Shown here: piece by piece, positions 42,338-50,830 of the stretch
How the letters are laid out: every line of letters begins with the position of its first letter
How positions within the stretch are numbered: position 1 is the stretch's first letter
DNA from: Corallococcus praedator
Lineage (GTDB): Bacteria > Myxococcota > Myxococcia > Myxococcales > Myxococcaceae
NCBI RefSeq assembly: GCF_003612125.1
Contig: NZ_RAWI01000001.1
Location: forward strand, 1-64,000
DNA: 64,000 nt
Direction: 5' to 3'
Position numbers and translations under genes: made by a program
Notes under the pieces: generated by a model
Seen by the model: only the letters and a program-made list of their open reading frames with translations
Database searches by the model: none
Told to the model about the DNA's origin: nothing

Positions 42338-43330
42338 TCACTTGATGGTGGTGAAGCCCGCCTTCACGGCTGCCTGGTACTGCTGACGGATGTCGTTGTA
42401 GTTGCTGTCGTCCACCTCGGCGAAGCGGTCGACGAGCGCGTCATCGAGGATGCGGCGCCCATCCGGGTCCTTGTTCATCGTGAGGAGGGCCTGCTTGATG
42501 CGCTGGCGGACCTCCGCAGGCACCTTGCCCGAGACGACCACCGGGGGAATGCCCGCGGGCCCGAGCGAGTCGATGACCTTCACCTCGCTGGCCCAGCCGT
42601 TGCCGGTCTCCCGGTCGAAGTCGAGGACCAGGCTGTCCACGTAGCTCGCATCCGCCTTGCCGGTGGCCACCAGGCGGATGGACTCCTCATGCGAGCCCGA
42701 GCGGATGACCTTGCCGAAGAAGCCCTGGGTCAGGCCCAGCTTCAACATCTTGTAGCGGGGCAGGTTGTAGCCTGAGTTCGAGGCCTCCTCGTTGAAGACG
42801 AAGGTCGCGCCGCGCAGGTCCTCCAGCTTCTTGAACTTGCTGTCCTTGCCGACGACGAGGTCCGAGAAATACTTGGGCTTGTTGCCGTAGCGCGCGGCCT
42901 TCATCACCGGCGCGGCGAGGAGGTGCACGGCCCCCTTGTTCGCGTCGTGCTTGAGGACGTAGGGCAGCCCGCAGACGAAGGCGACCTCCACGGCTCCCGC
43001 ATCGAGCATCTTGTCCACCTCACCGTAGGACTGCCCGGTGATGAAGCTGACCTCCGAGCCCAGCTTCTTGCTGAGGTACGTGGCGATGCGGCCGTAGACC
43101 GGCATGCCGCTCTCCGACACGAACGCGGCCGTCATGGCCATGCGCACCTTCGTGGAGGAACCCGGCGCGCTCCTGGCCGCGGAAGCAGCCGGAGCGCTCT
43201 TGGGAGCGGGGGCCTGCGCCCAGGCCGGCAGGCTCGCCGCGGACACCCCGAGGGACACGAGCAGCGTGGCCATCCGGGCAAGGGGGTAGCGACGCTTCGA
43301 GAAGCGGAGGACAGCACGAGCGGGCGTCAT
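42338..43330 (-). CDS. PhnD/phosphonate-type periplasmic substrate-binding protein
   Basis: A 330-residue secreted protein. The signal peptide ends ASLPAWA. It follows the type II binding fold of PhnD/SsuA-like proteins: VYGRIATYLSKKLGSEVSF, YGEVDKMLDAGAVEVAFVCG, FVFNEEASNSGYNLPRYKM and ADASYVDSLVLDF. The ligand could be phosphate, phosphite, phosphonate or another oxyanion. No ABC permease gene is nearby. The LivJ-like gene lies 46 bp downstream and the chemoreceptor overlaps that, making a three-gene operon. The ATG at 43330 is preferred for signal-peptide structure, but no clear Shine-Dalgarno is seen. Confidence 0.88.
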   Translation of the reverse strand: MTPARAVLRFSKRRYPLARMATLLVSLGVSAASLPAWAQAPAPKSAPAASAARSAPGSSTKVRMAMTAAFVSESGMPVYGRIATYLSKKLGSEVSFITGQSYGEVDKMLDAGAVEVAFVCGLPYVLKHDANKGAVHLLAAPVMKAARYGNKPKYFSDLVVGKDSKFKKLEDLRGATFVFNEEASNSGYNLPRYKMLKLGLTQGFFGKVIRSGSHEESIRLVATGKADASYVDSLVLDFDRETGNGWASEVKVIDSLGPAGIPPVVVSGKVPAEVRQRIKQALLTMNKDPDGRRILDDALVDRFAEVDDSNYNDIRQQYQAAVKAGFTTIK

Positions 43331-43806
43331 GGAGGACTCAGGGGAAGCAAGCAAGGAAGCAGCCGCTATCCACCGGAAGGCGGATGGAGTGCGGCTGAGG
43401 AGACAGGGGCCGTTTTGTTACTCTGTCGTGTCACTTTTGTAACATGACTGAAACAACGCAAACCAGAGGCCGATGCCCATTTTGTGAGAATCCATTGGCT
43501 TGGGTCGTGTAGTGCGGGGTCACGAAGGACAGTTTGGTGGGTTTCGACCTGGGTGCGAAAAGCCCGGCCCTCGCGACGTCTTCCTGGCAGCCCTGCGCAC
43601 CAGGCGGTTCGTGGCCAATCACAACCCATCGGGTGAGCCAGACACGTAAATCCATGGCTGGGACGCCCATCCGCATCTGTCGTTGGGAGAGATGAGGTGA
43701 GACGCGACAGGTAGTGCCCGATGACATCCGCACCCCCAGGCCGCTGGGTGCGCTCCGGCCGTCTTCTGGACAGAGGTGGCATATCGGGGCACACGTAGGC
43801 ACACCG
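43331..43806. other. Divergent intergenic region of the sensory operon and mtgA
   Basis: About 475 bases between the two divergent genes. The left part is unusually AT-rich, and TGTTAC (43416-43421) and GTAACA (43439-43444) form an inverted repeat spaced by 17 bp, a candidate regulator site for the chemoreceptor operon. I see no promoter that I would call with confidence. Confidence 0.4.
43416..43444. promoter_or_regulatory. Inverted repeat upstream of the sensory operon
   Basis: TGTTAC (43416-43421) and GTAACA (43439-43444) are perfect 6-bp complements, centre to centre 23 bp (about two helical turns), in an AT-rich patch just upstream of the phosphonate-type gene. Confidence 0.35.
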
Positions 43807-44706
43807 ATGGCCTCCCGACCGCCCCCTGCGCGAGCCTCCTCCGTCCGGACGCAGAAGACGAAGCAGCTGACCTCTGGCGCCCGGCGCGTCGTGGGCAAGC
43901 GCTCCAGCCCGGGCTGGGGGCGCTGGGCGCTCGGTGGGTGGCTGATGCTCGTCCTCTGGCTCAGCGTGGAGTACGTGCGGCTGCCTGACGTGAGCACGCT
44001 GCGGACGCAGAACCCTCCCATCACCGCGCTCATGGCGCAGCGAGCCGAGGAGGCGCGCGAGGCGGGCAGGAAGCCCCGCGTGCGCCAGGCCTGGGTCTCC
44101 CTGGGCGCGGTGGCCCCTCACGTGACGGACGCCGTGCTGGTCTCCGAAGACGCGCGCTTCTACCGTCACGAGGGCGTGGACTGGACCGAGGTGGAGAATG
44201 CCCTGGAGCAGTCAGTGCGCGAGGCGCGCCTGGGGCGCGGTGCCTCCACCCTCACGCAGCAACTGGCGAAGAACCTCTACCTCTCCACGGACCGCAGCCT
44301 GCTGCGCAAGGGCAAGGAGCTGTTGCTCGCGCGCCGGCTGGAGGAGCACCTGTCCAAGCAGCGCATCCTCGCGCTGTACGTGAACGTCGTGGAGTGGGGC
44401 GAGGGTGTCTACGGCATCGAGGCGGCGGCGCGCGAACACTTCGGCACTTCGGCCCGGGCGCTCAGCGTGGCGCAGGGTGCGATGCTCGCGGCCATGCTGC
44501 CCGCCCCGCGCCGCTGGCTGCCGGCCCAGCGTCCCGAAGCCCTGCGCACCCGAGCCGGAGTCATCCTCGTGAGGCTGGAGCGCGAGGGGCGCATCAGCGC
44601 CGCGCAAGCCCGCGAGGCCCAGGCCGAACTCGCGCGCTTCTTCGGCGCAGTGCCCGCGCCCGGCCTGGTGGCGGAGGCTGGCGCCGGGTTGCCCGCGGGA
44701 AGCTGA
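43807..44706 (+). CDS. mtgA: Monofunctional peptidoglycan glycosyltransferase (GT51)
   Basis: A 299-residue protein with one N-terminal membrane anchor (WALGGWLMLVLWLSV) and a GT51 domain. It has VSEDARFYRHEGVDW (catalytic Glu), the second motif RGASTLTQQLAKNLYLS, and the ordered motifs RRLEEHLSKQRILALYVN and EWGEGVYGIEAAA. There is no transpeptidase domain, which matches MtgA (glycan-strand polymerisation from lipid II). An N-terminal Arg/Pro-rich stretch precedes the anchor. The ATG at 43807 is likely; a longer in-frame reading upstream is not supported. Confidence 0.9.
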   Translation: MASRPPPARASSVRTQKTKQLTSGARRVVGKRSSPGWGRWALGGWLMLVLWLSVEYVRLPDVSTLRTQNPPITALMAQRAEEAREAGRKPRVRQAWVSLGAVAPHVTDAVLVSEDARFYRHEGVDWTEVENALEQSVREARLGRGASTLTQQLAKNLYLSTDRSLLRKGKELLLARRLEEHLSKQRILALYVNVVEWGEGVYGIEAAAREHFGTSARALSVAQGAMLAAMLPAPRRWLPAQRPEALRTRAGVILVRLEREGRISAAQAREAQAELARFFGAVPAPGLVAEAGAGLPAGS

Positions 44707-44725
44707 GCCGCAAGCACCGAGTCAG

Positions 44726-44745
44726 GGCCGCATGAGTGTGCGGCC
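44726..44745. terminator. Hairpin between convergent mtgA and membrane glycosyltransferase genes
   Basis: GGCCGCA (44726-44732) and TGCGGCC (44739-44745) with a 6-base loop, between the two convergent genes. It can serve both directions. Confidence 0.5.
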
Positions 44746-44787
44746 GGTCGATACAGCCCCGGCGGTAGACGCGACCGTGACGTCCTC

Positions 44788-46341
44788 TCAGCGCCGGACC
44801 GAAAAGAAGAAGGTCGCCGCGCAGGTCGGGCAGTACTCGATGGTGGCCGGGGCAGGATTCGCACAGCTCCAGCCTTCTGCCTGCCGGAGGAACTCGAGCG
44901 GCTGCTGGATGAAGAAGTCGCCCTCGTAGTGGCAGATGCCCTCGCGCTTCAGCAGCGCATAGACGGGGGCGATGTCCTGCAGGTGCTTGGAGGTCTCCTT
45001 CCGCCAGCCAATCCTGAAGTCCAGGGGAGGACGTGGCGGCGAGCCCAGGTTCCACCAGGCCACCGCCTGGGTGGCCGCCGCGAAGACGAGGGAGACGGCG
45101 AGCAGCCGCGTCCGGATCCGCGGGAGGTGGCTCGGGATGAGCACGGCTCCCGCGTAGAAGAGCGCCAGGGTCAGCAGCAGGTAATGGCGCGGAGACTCCC
45201 GGCTGGTGAAGAGCGGGAAGCAGGCCGCGTAGAGGGGCAGCACGAGGGCCCAGAACGCGCCGTGGGGGTCGGTGGCATCCTGACGGAAGGCCCTGACCGT
45301 GCGAAGGCACGCGACCACGACGGCGACGATCAACACGCCCACGAAGAGCAGCCCCGCGATGCGGAGCGCCAGCGGCGGCACATAGCCAAACAGCCGACGG
45401 TAGAGCACGTCGTTGCCGAGCACGCCCAGGAGCCCGATGGCGTGCATGATCAGGAACGGCACCAGCACCACCATGAGCCAGACATGGGGCTTGCGTACGC
45501 GCGAGCCCTCCAAGCGGGCGGAGCACCACGCCTGAAGGGAGGGTGTGTGGCGTTCGAGGACGGGCACCAGCGCCCGCCACAGCCCGGTGGCCAGCAGTGG
45601 CAGCGCCACGAGCGATGACAGGACGAGGGTGGGGTGGTGCCGGAAGGAATCATCGTCCAGCCGCCACTGGAGCACGCAGGCGATGAACACCGGGGCCAGG
45701 CCCACCGCGTTGAGCACGAAGAAGCGGGAGGTGGGGGCGCTCGCACGGCCACGCCACCAGAGCACCGCCGAGGCCAGCGCGAACGCCAGGCTCCAGGAGA
45801 CGAAGACGAAGTGGTTCAGCACGCCCACGAGGCTCACCGCGAAGAACAGGAACGCGGTGAGTGCGCTGGTGCTCCCACGGACCAGGAACGCGTGCGCCAC
45901 CGCGACGAGGCACGCCATGCCGAAGAGGTTCCAGGCCATCACCTCCCAGGCGATCCGGGCCTCCAACAGCAGGAGCAGCGACGTGCAGCACAGCGCCACG
46001 AACAGCCCCGCGGAGCGCGCCGACTGGCGGAGCAGCAACAGCAGGAGGATGCCCAGCCCCGCTACGTTCAGGATCAGGCCTGGGAGCCGGAGCGACTCGA
46101 CCGAAGCGCCTCGCGCCTTGAAGACAAGCGAGAGCGCGTAGGGATAGAGGCTCCCCGCGTAGTACCTCATCCCATGGAGCGTGAAGAAGCCTCGCTCCAG
46201 GTGCTCCAGGGCCCGGAGCCCCGCCCACGCTTCATCCGCGTGCAGCCCGGGAAAGGAGGCGAAGTCATGCACCATCATCACGGCGGCGGAGAGCCCGAGC
46301 GCGAGGAGGACAGTGGTCTGGAGGACTGCTCGGGTACCCAT
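44788..46341 (-). CDS. Polytopic membrane glycosyltransferase, GT39/PMT-like
   Basis: A 517-residue protein with about ten to twelve membrane segments. The first extracytoplasmic loop has GLHADEAWAGLRALEH, an Asp-Glu catalytic motif of the PMT/ArnT (GT-C) type. A C-terminal periplasmic domain contains several Cys (GWSCANPAP, EYCPTCAAT). These enzymes move a sugar from a polyprenyl phosphate onto a protein or lipid on the periplasmic side. The substrate is unknown. The ATG at 46341 begins the first helix; a longer N-terminal reading lacks hydrophobicity. The gene is divergent from the CBM96-like lipoprotein gene. Confidence 0.8.
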   Translation of the reverse strand: MGTRAVLQTTVLLALGLSAAVMMVHDFASFPGLHADEAWAGLRALEHLERGFFTLHGMRYYAGSLYPYALSLVFKARGASVESLRLPGLILNVAGLGILLLLLLRQSARSAGLFVALCCTSLLLLLEARIAWEVMAWNLFGMACLVAVAHAFLVRGSTSALTAFLFFAVSLVGVLNHFVFVSWSLAFALASAVLWWRGRASAPTSRFFVLNAVGLAPVFIACVLQWRLDDDSFRHHPTLVLSSLVALPLLATGLWRALVPVLERHTPSLQAWCSARLEGSRVRKPHVWLMVVLVPFLIMHAIGLLGVLGNDVLYRRLFGYVPPLALRIAGLLFVGVLIVAVVVACLRTVRAFRQDATDPHGAFWALVLPLYAACFPLFTSRESPRHYLLLTLALFYAGAVLIPSHLPRIRTRLLAVSLVFAAATQAVAWWNLGSPPRPPLDFRIGWRKETSKHLQDIAPVYALLKREGICHYEGDFFIQQPLEFLRQAEGWSCANPAPATIEYCPTCAATFFFSVRR

Positions 46342-46443
46342 CGCGCTTCCGCTGCCGGAGCGCGCGCAAGCTAGCGCACGCCTTCTCGAACTGTCGACCC
46401 CTCGCGCAAGCCACGACACCCGCGTCCGCTGGGAGCGCCCGCG

Positions 46444-46461
46444 CGCGTGCCAGTCCTGGCA
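46444..46461. promoter_or_regulatory. Palindromic operator candidate CGTGCCAG-TC-CTGGCACG
   Basis: A perfect 8-bp inverted repeat with a 2-bp spacer, about midway in the 279-bp gap between the divergent membrane glycosyltransferase and CBM96-like lipoprotein genes. Its symmetry suits a dimeric repressor or activator acting on both. The half-sites resemble the sigma-54 -24 element, but no -12 TTGC follows at the right distance. Confidence 0.5.
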
Positions 46462-46620
46462 CGTTCCGGAGTGAAGTCCGCGACGGACCGGCCCCCTCCG
46501 TCGCGCAAGCGCTGGAGGTGACAGGGGATTCACCCCCGCGAAGGTCCTGGCCCCGGGGTTGCTCAGGGTGCTCGCGTCGCGTCGGAAGCAACCGGCGCGC
46601 GTGACCCCGAGTGCAATCGC

Positions 46621-48972
46621 ATGCATCGAGCACCCCATTGGAAGCAGTCCCTGCGGTCCCTGCTCCTCGTCCCCCTCATGGCGGGACTCGTCCCGGGCTG
46701 TGACGCCGGCGAAGCGCCCCCCGAGCCAGCCGCGCCGCCACCTGCGACGCGGACCCGGGCCGTCGCGCTCGACACCGCGCCGACGCCCAAGCAGGTCATC
46801 CTGGAGCCGGAAGCGGACACGTATGTCTGGTCGAGCCTGTCAGGGACGAACTACGGCACGTCGACGAGCCTGTTTGTGGACCGGAACTCCGGTGAGGCCT
46901 ACCTGCGCTTCAACCTCAGCGGCATCCCGGCAGGAGCCCACATCGCCTCGGTCATGCTGAAGGCGCTGGCCTACGACGGCTATGCCGATGGCGGCGACGG
47001 CAGCGTCTACGCGCACCTGGTGCCCGACGACACCTGGAGCGAGACCGGCATGACCTGGGCCAATCGGCCTCCGGTGAGCGGCAGCGATCTGGGCTCCTGG
47101 TGGCTCTGGTACGGCAGCACCAGACCCGCCCCCCTGCAGGTCGGCCTCAACTTCAGCCCGAAGCTGAAGGCACCGGTGCAGCAGGCCCTGGACTCGGATC
47201 AGCGCATCTCCCTGCGGCTGAAGTCCCCGGGCTACAAGACGGTGTACCGCTCGCGCGAGCACGCCGTCGCCAGCGAGCGGCCCCAGCTCATCGTCAACTA
47301 CTTCGAGCCCGGGGACCCGCAGGTGACGTCGGACCTCCAGGTGGTGGCCCTCTACCCGATGGCGGACGCGCAGGTCCTGGCGGGCAGTCCCAACACCAAC
47401 TCCGGCACATCCCCGGGCCTGACCGTCGATCGGACCGCGGCGGAGACCTTCCTGCGCTTCGGCCTGGGCAGCGTCCCGTCCAACGCGCAGGTGGTCGCCG
47501 TCTCCCTGGTGGCCACGTCGTATGACGGCACCGCCTACGATGGGGCGGACGGCAACGTCTACACGCGACTGGTCTCCGACAACACGTGGAGCGAGACCGG
47601 CATCACCTGGAACAACCGGCCCGCCGCCTCCAGTGAGGACTTCGGCTCGTGGCTGTTGTGGAACCGCAGTGGCCAGTACACGACCCAGGCGGGCGTCAAC
47701 TCGAGCCCGAAGCTGGTGGCGCCCGTGCAGCAGGCGCTGGGCTCGGACGGGATGGTCTCCTTGCGGCTGGATTCTCCCGGGTACCGGACGCTGTACCACT
47801 CGCGTGAGTACACCAACACCGCGGTCCGCTGGCCGCACCTGCTCGTCTCCTACTTCGTGCCGCCCCCGTGCCCCACGCCCAAAGCCTCCACGCCCACGCA
47901 GGTCGTCCTGGAGCCCGAGGCGGACACGTATGTCTCGTCGCGCCTGCCGCAGGCGAACTTCGGCACGTCCGACCTGCTCCTCAGTCCGGACGAGGAGGCG
48001 TACCTGCGCTTCAACCTCAGCGGCATCCCGGCGGGGGCTCGCGTCGCCTCGGTCATGCTGAAGGCCCTGGCGTATGACGGCTACGCCAACGGCGGTGACG
48101 GCAGCGTCTACGCGCACCTGGTGCCCGACGACACCTGGCTCGAAACGGGCATGGTCTGGGCCAACCGGCCTCCGGTGAGCGGCAGCGACCTGGGCTCCTG
48201 GTGGCTCTGGTACAACGACGTCGACACGCTGCAGGTCGGCCTCAACTTCGACCCGAAGCTGAAGGCGCCGGTGCAGCAGGCCCTGGACTCGGATCAGCGC
48301 ATCTCCCTGCGGCTGAAATCCCCCGGCTACAAGACGGTGTACCGCTCACGCGAATACGCCATCGCCAGCGAGCGGCCCCAGCTCATCGTCAACTACTTCG
48401 AGCCCGGGGATCCGCAAGTGACGTCGGACCTTCAGGCGGTGGCCCTCTCGCCGGTGGCGGATGCACAGGTCCTGATGAGCAACCCCAACGCGAACTTCGG
48501 CACGTCCACGGGCCTGACCGTCGACCGGGCGGACGCGGAGACCTTCCTGCGTTTCAATCTCGGCGCCATTCCCGCCACCGCGCAGGTGGCCTCCGTCGTC
48601 CTGGTGACCACGTCCCCTGGCAGCGACGCCACCGCCGGCATGGACGCCAATGTCTACACGCGGCTGGTCTCCAACGACACCTGGAGTGAGACGACCCTCA
48701 ACTGGAACAACCGGCCCTCCAGCTCCGGCTGTGAGCTGGGCTCGTGGCAGTTCCCGACCCGCGCCGTGCCGTACACGACCCAGGCGGGCATCAACGCGAG
48801 CCCGAAGCTGGTGGCGCCCGTACAGCAGGCCCTGGAGTCGGACCGGATGATCTCCTTGCGGCTCGACTCCGCAGGGTCCCGCTCGCTGTACCACTCGCGT
48901 GAGTACACGAACACGCAGGTTCGCTGGCCTCGGCTGCTCGTCTATTACACGGAGCCCACCTTGACGCCTTGA
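46621..48972 (+). CDS. Lipoprotein with four CBM96/DNRLRE-type carbohydrate-binding domains
   Basis: A 783-residue lipoprotein; the signal ends LVPGC, followed by an Ala/Pro-rich linker. Four modules of about 165-185 residues each follow. Each begins with an ADTYV or ADAQV motif, then AYLRFNLSGIP or TFLRFNLG, a VYAHLVPDDTWSETG-type motif, a WANRPP or WNNRP motif, and YRSREHA or YHSREYT near the end. These are hallmarks of the DNRLRE (CBM96) module found on secreted enzymes. Modules run A-B-A'-B', each pair about 367 residues. No catalytic domain is attached, so it is probably an adhesion or capture protein for polysaccharides. Confidence 0.8.
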   Translation: MHRAPHWKQSLRSLLLVPLMAGLVPGCDAGEAPPEPAAPPPATRTRAVALDTAPTPKQVILEPEADTYVWSSLSGTNYGTSTSLFVDRNSGEAYLRFNLSGIPAGAHIASVMLKALAYDGYADGGDGSVYAHLVPDDTWSETGMTWANRPPVSGSDLGSWWLWYGSTRPAPLQVGLNFSPKLKAPVQQALDSDQRISLRLKSPGYKTVYRSREHAVASERPQLIVNYFEPGDPQVTSDLQVVALYPMADAQVLAGSPNTNSGTSPGLTVDRTAAETFLRFGLGSVPSNAQVVAVSLVATSYDGTAYDGADGNVYTRLVSDNTWSETGITWNNRPAASSEDFGSWLLWNRSGQYTTQAGVNSSPKLVAPVQQALGSDGMVSLRLDSPGYRTLYHSREYTNTAVRWPHLLVSYFVPPPCPTPKASTPTQVVLEPEADTYVSSRLPQANFGTSDLLLSPDEEAYLRFNLSGIPAGARVASVMLKALAYDGYANGGDGSVYAHLVPDDTWLETGMVWANRPPVSGSDLGSWWLWYNDVDTLQVGLNFDPKLKAPVQQALDSDQRISLRLKSPGYKTVYRSREYAIASERPQLIVNYFEPGDPQVTSDLQAVALSPVADAQVLMSNPNANFGTSTGLTVDRADAETFLRFNLGAIPATAQVASVVLVTTSPGSDATAGMDANVYTRLVSNDTWSETTLNWNNRPSSSGCELGSWQFPTRAVPYTTQAGINASPKLVAPVQQALESDRMISLRLDSAGSRSLYHSREYTNTQVRWPRLLVYYTEPTLTP
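46795..48950 (+). repeat. Internal 1.1-kb tandem duplication in the CBM96-like gene
   Basis: The A-B module pair (about 46795-47860) is repeated as A'-B' (about 47896-48950). Period 1101 bp (367 codons). Long stretches are identical at DNA level, for example cagcgtctacgcgcacctgg at 47001 and 48102. Confidence 0.8.
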
Positions 48973-48984
48973 GGTGGGGCCGGT

Positions 48985-49020
48985 CGGTGCGTCCCGTCCT
49001 GATGCTGGAGGGGCGCACCG
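48985..49020 (+). terminator. Hairpin after the CBM96-like gene
   Basis: CGGTGCGTCCC (48985-48995) and GGGGCGCACCG (49010-49020) form an 11-bp stem containing one G-U pair. It lies 13 bp after the stop codon. Confidence 0.45.
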
Positions 49021-49083
49021 GACGGCCGCCGTTTCGCCGTGGAGAAGGGGGCTGGGCGTTGGGGTAGCGTGCGCTCCGTTCCC

Positions 49084-49623
49084 ATGCGCTTCTTCCTTCC
49101 GTGGCTCCTCCTGACGCTGACCCTGCTGACGGCCACGGGCTGTCCGCTCGACATCCAGGTCCGGGAGGAGGCTGACGGGGGCCGCACCGGGAGCGCGTGC
49201 ACTCGCTCCTGCGCCAGCGACCGCGACTGTCCGGACGGACAGCGTTGCAATGAGCTGGATGATCAGTGCGAGCCCGGGCCCCGACTCACCGAGCCCTGCT
49301 CGGATTCCTTCTCCTGTTCCACGTTCGCGCGCTGCCTGGGCGGGCGCTGCTCCCAGGCCTGCGCCGGGAACTGTCCCGCCCAATACCAATGCGCTCCAGA
49401 CGGGCCGTGCGTCGAGTCATGTGACGGCCTGCCTCCGCCCGCGACCCTGGGCGACTACTGCGCGTCCTCCCTGGAGTGCGGCCGCTGCGGCTTCTGCGTG
49501 GACCTGGGAGGAGGCAAGCAGTGCCATCAACCCTGCCGGGCGGATGACGACTGTCCGGGGGGCGCTTCGGGCGCGTGCGCGGCCATCAGCGGAAGCTCGC
49601 TGCGCGCGTGCCGGCGGCCTTGA
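49084..49623 (+). CDS. Cysteine-rich lipoprotein
   Basis: A 179-residue precursor with lipobox TATGC. The mature part carries many Cys residues in repeated patterns such as CASDRDCPDGQRC, CSDSFSCSTFARC and CRADDDCPGG, which suggest EGF-like or similar disulfide-rich modules. No enzyme motif is present. Such lipoproteins are frequent on myxobacterial surfaces; the function is unknown. The ATG at 49084 begins the signal peptide. The gene is convergent with the SLT transglycosylase gene, with a perfect hairpin between the stops. Confidence 0.75.
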   Translation: MRFFLPWLLLTLTLLTATGCPLDIQVREEADGGRTGSACTRSCASDRDCPDGQRCNELDDQCEPGPRLTEPCSDSFSCSTFARCLGGRCSQACAGNCPAQYQCAPDGPCVESCDGLPPPATLGDYCASSLECGRCGFCVDLGGGKQCHQPCRADDDCPGGASGACAAISGSSLRACRRP

Positions 49624-49625
49624 GT

Positions 49626-49648
49626 TGGAGCCCGGTGGCCGGGCTCCA
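49626..49648. terminator. Perfect hairpin between convergent genes
   Basis: TGGAGCCCGG (49626-49635) pairs with CCGGGCTCCA (49639-49648) over a 3-base loop. It sits directly after the Cys-rich lipoprotein stop and before the SLT gene stop. Confidence 0.75.
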
Positions 49649-49667
49649 CAACCGAGGCACGTCACTC

Positions 49668-50477
49668 CTAGTAGCCGACGTAGCCGCTGCCGCCGTTGAG
49701 GCCCTTGATGCCCGGGGTGTTGGACACCGAGCCGTAGCGGTCCACCGCGTAGCGCACGGCCGCGACGATGTTGTCCACCGGGTTGCGGATGTCGTCGTGG
49801 CCCGGGAGCTTGAACGCATCGAACGTGGGCTGGATGGTCTGCATCAGGCCGATGGAGGGGTGGCCGTCCTTGGCGTTCTGATCCGTCAGGTTGATGGCGC
49901 TGGGGTTGCCGCTGGACTCGTGCTCGACGATCTTCGCGATGTCCTGGGCGTTCATCTTGTCGGCCGGGATGCCCGCGGCGGCGAGCAGCTTCTGGGCCTG
50001 CTTGATCCAGTCACCCACCTGGCCCTGCGGAGCCTCACCGGAGGCGCCGGCCGCCTCGGTGGGCCCGGCCTGGTACGAGTCACCCGCGCTGGACGGGCCG
50101 CTCGCGCTGGACGCTCCCTCCGCGCCGGACGCGCCGCTCGCGCTGGACGCCCCTTCCGCGCCGGACACGCCCTCGGCTCCGTCCTCGCCGCCCAGGGAGG
50201 GCGCTTCACCGATGCCGCTGGCCTGGAGCATCTGGGTGAGCTGCTGCAGCCCCTTCACCACCTCGCTGAGGCCCTCCATGAACTGCTTGAACTCCGCGCC
50301 CTTCTGGGGGCCCGCGCTGAAGCCATCCTGCTGGAGCTGGGACGCCACGTTCGAGCCGGGCCTGGGGGAGAAGCACCCCTGAGCGCGGGGGCCAGACACG
50401 CCTTCAGGGCGGGAAGCCACATCCTGCGAGGGGGCGCGGAAGGCAACGGAGCGGTTGGACACGGGCGAGAGGGCCAT
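49668..50477 (-). CDS. Signal-less SLT-type lytic transglycosylase with Gly/Ala/Ser-rich linker
   Basis: A 269-residue protein. The N-terminus is soluble, with an amphipathic helix (FKQFMEGLSEVVKGLQQL), then a collagen-like low-complexity linker of repeated GAEGASSASGAS units (about 98-140). The C-terminal 120 residues form an SLT domain. The catalytic Glu is Glu187 in IVEHESSGNP, followed by GHPSIGLMQTIQPTFDAF and NIVAAVRYAVDRYG, as in Slt70-type enzymes. No Sec signal or lipobox is visible, unlike most housekeeping transglycosylases, so it may be a secreted effector or a secretion-system wall-piercing enzyme. GAGGAAA precedes the ATG at 50477. Confidence 0.8.
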   Translation of the reverse strand: MALSPVSNRSVAFRAPSQDVASRPEGVSGPRAQGCFSPRPGSNVASQLQQDGFSAGPQKGAEFKQFMEGLSEVVKGLQQLTQMLQASGIGEAPSLGGEDGAEGVSGAEGASSASGASGAEGASSASGPSSAGDSYQAGPTEAAGASGEAPQGQVGDWIKQAQKLLAAAGIPADKMNAQDIAKIVEHESSGNPSAINLTDQNAKDGHPSIGLMQTIQPTFDAFKLPGHDDIRNPVDNIVAAVRYAVDRYGSVSNTPGIKGLNGGSGYVGY

Positions 50478-50830
50478 GGGGTTTCCTCGGGGGGATTGAG
50501 TGGTGCTGAATGACGAACACCTACAGCAGGAGACATGCCAACCCCTTCGGGCGGCGCACTCGCGAAGCCAAGTGCTTGATCTCCTTGAGGCGAACCTCCA
50601 TCAGTCCCCAGAGCGTGAGGCGCGGCGGGGCAAACCGGGCCCCTGTCCCTGGTGACTGGAGTCATCCCCTCAAGGACAGCAGTCACCACCCGCCACCACT
50701 CACTCGCAGCGCGGATTCTGTCCCCTTGTCAGAGCGCCTCGGGCCCGTTCGTGAGCGGATTCTCTGCATGGTTTTTCAATGAACGGGCTCCTCTCCGTCA
50801 ATCACGGGGGTCCATCGCAAGAAGGGGTGT
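50478..50830. other. Intergenic region between divergent SLT and BACON-like lipoprotein genes
   Basis: About 350 bases between the divergent starts. Both ribosome-binding sites lie at the edges (GAGGAAA near 50490 on the minus strand; GAAGGGG before 50831). The reading frames in between have no domain or signal and are not called. I see no convincing promoter. Confidence 0.35.

Noticed and set aside
46444..46461. Sigma-54 promoter reading of the CTGGCACG half-sites
   Set aside because: No TTGC -12 element at the required distance on either strand.
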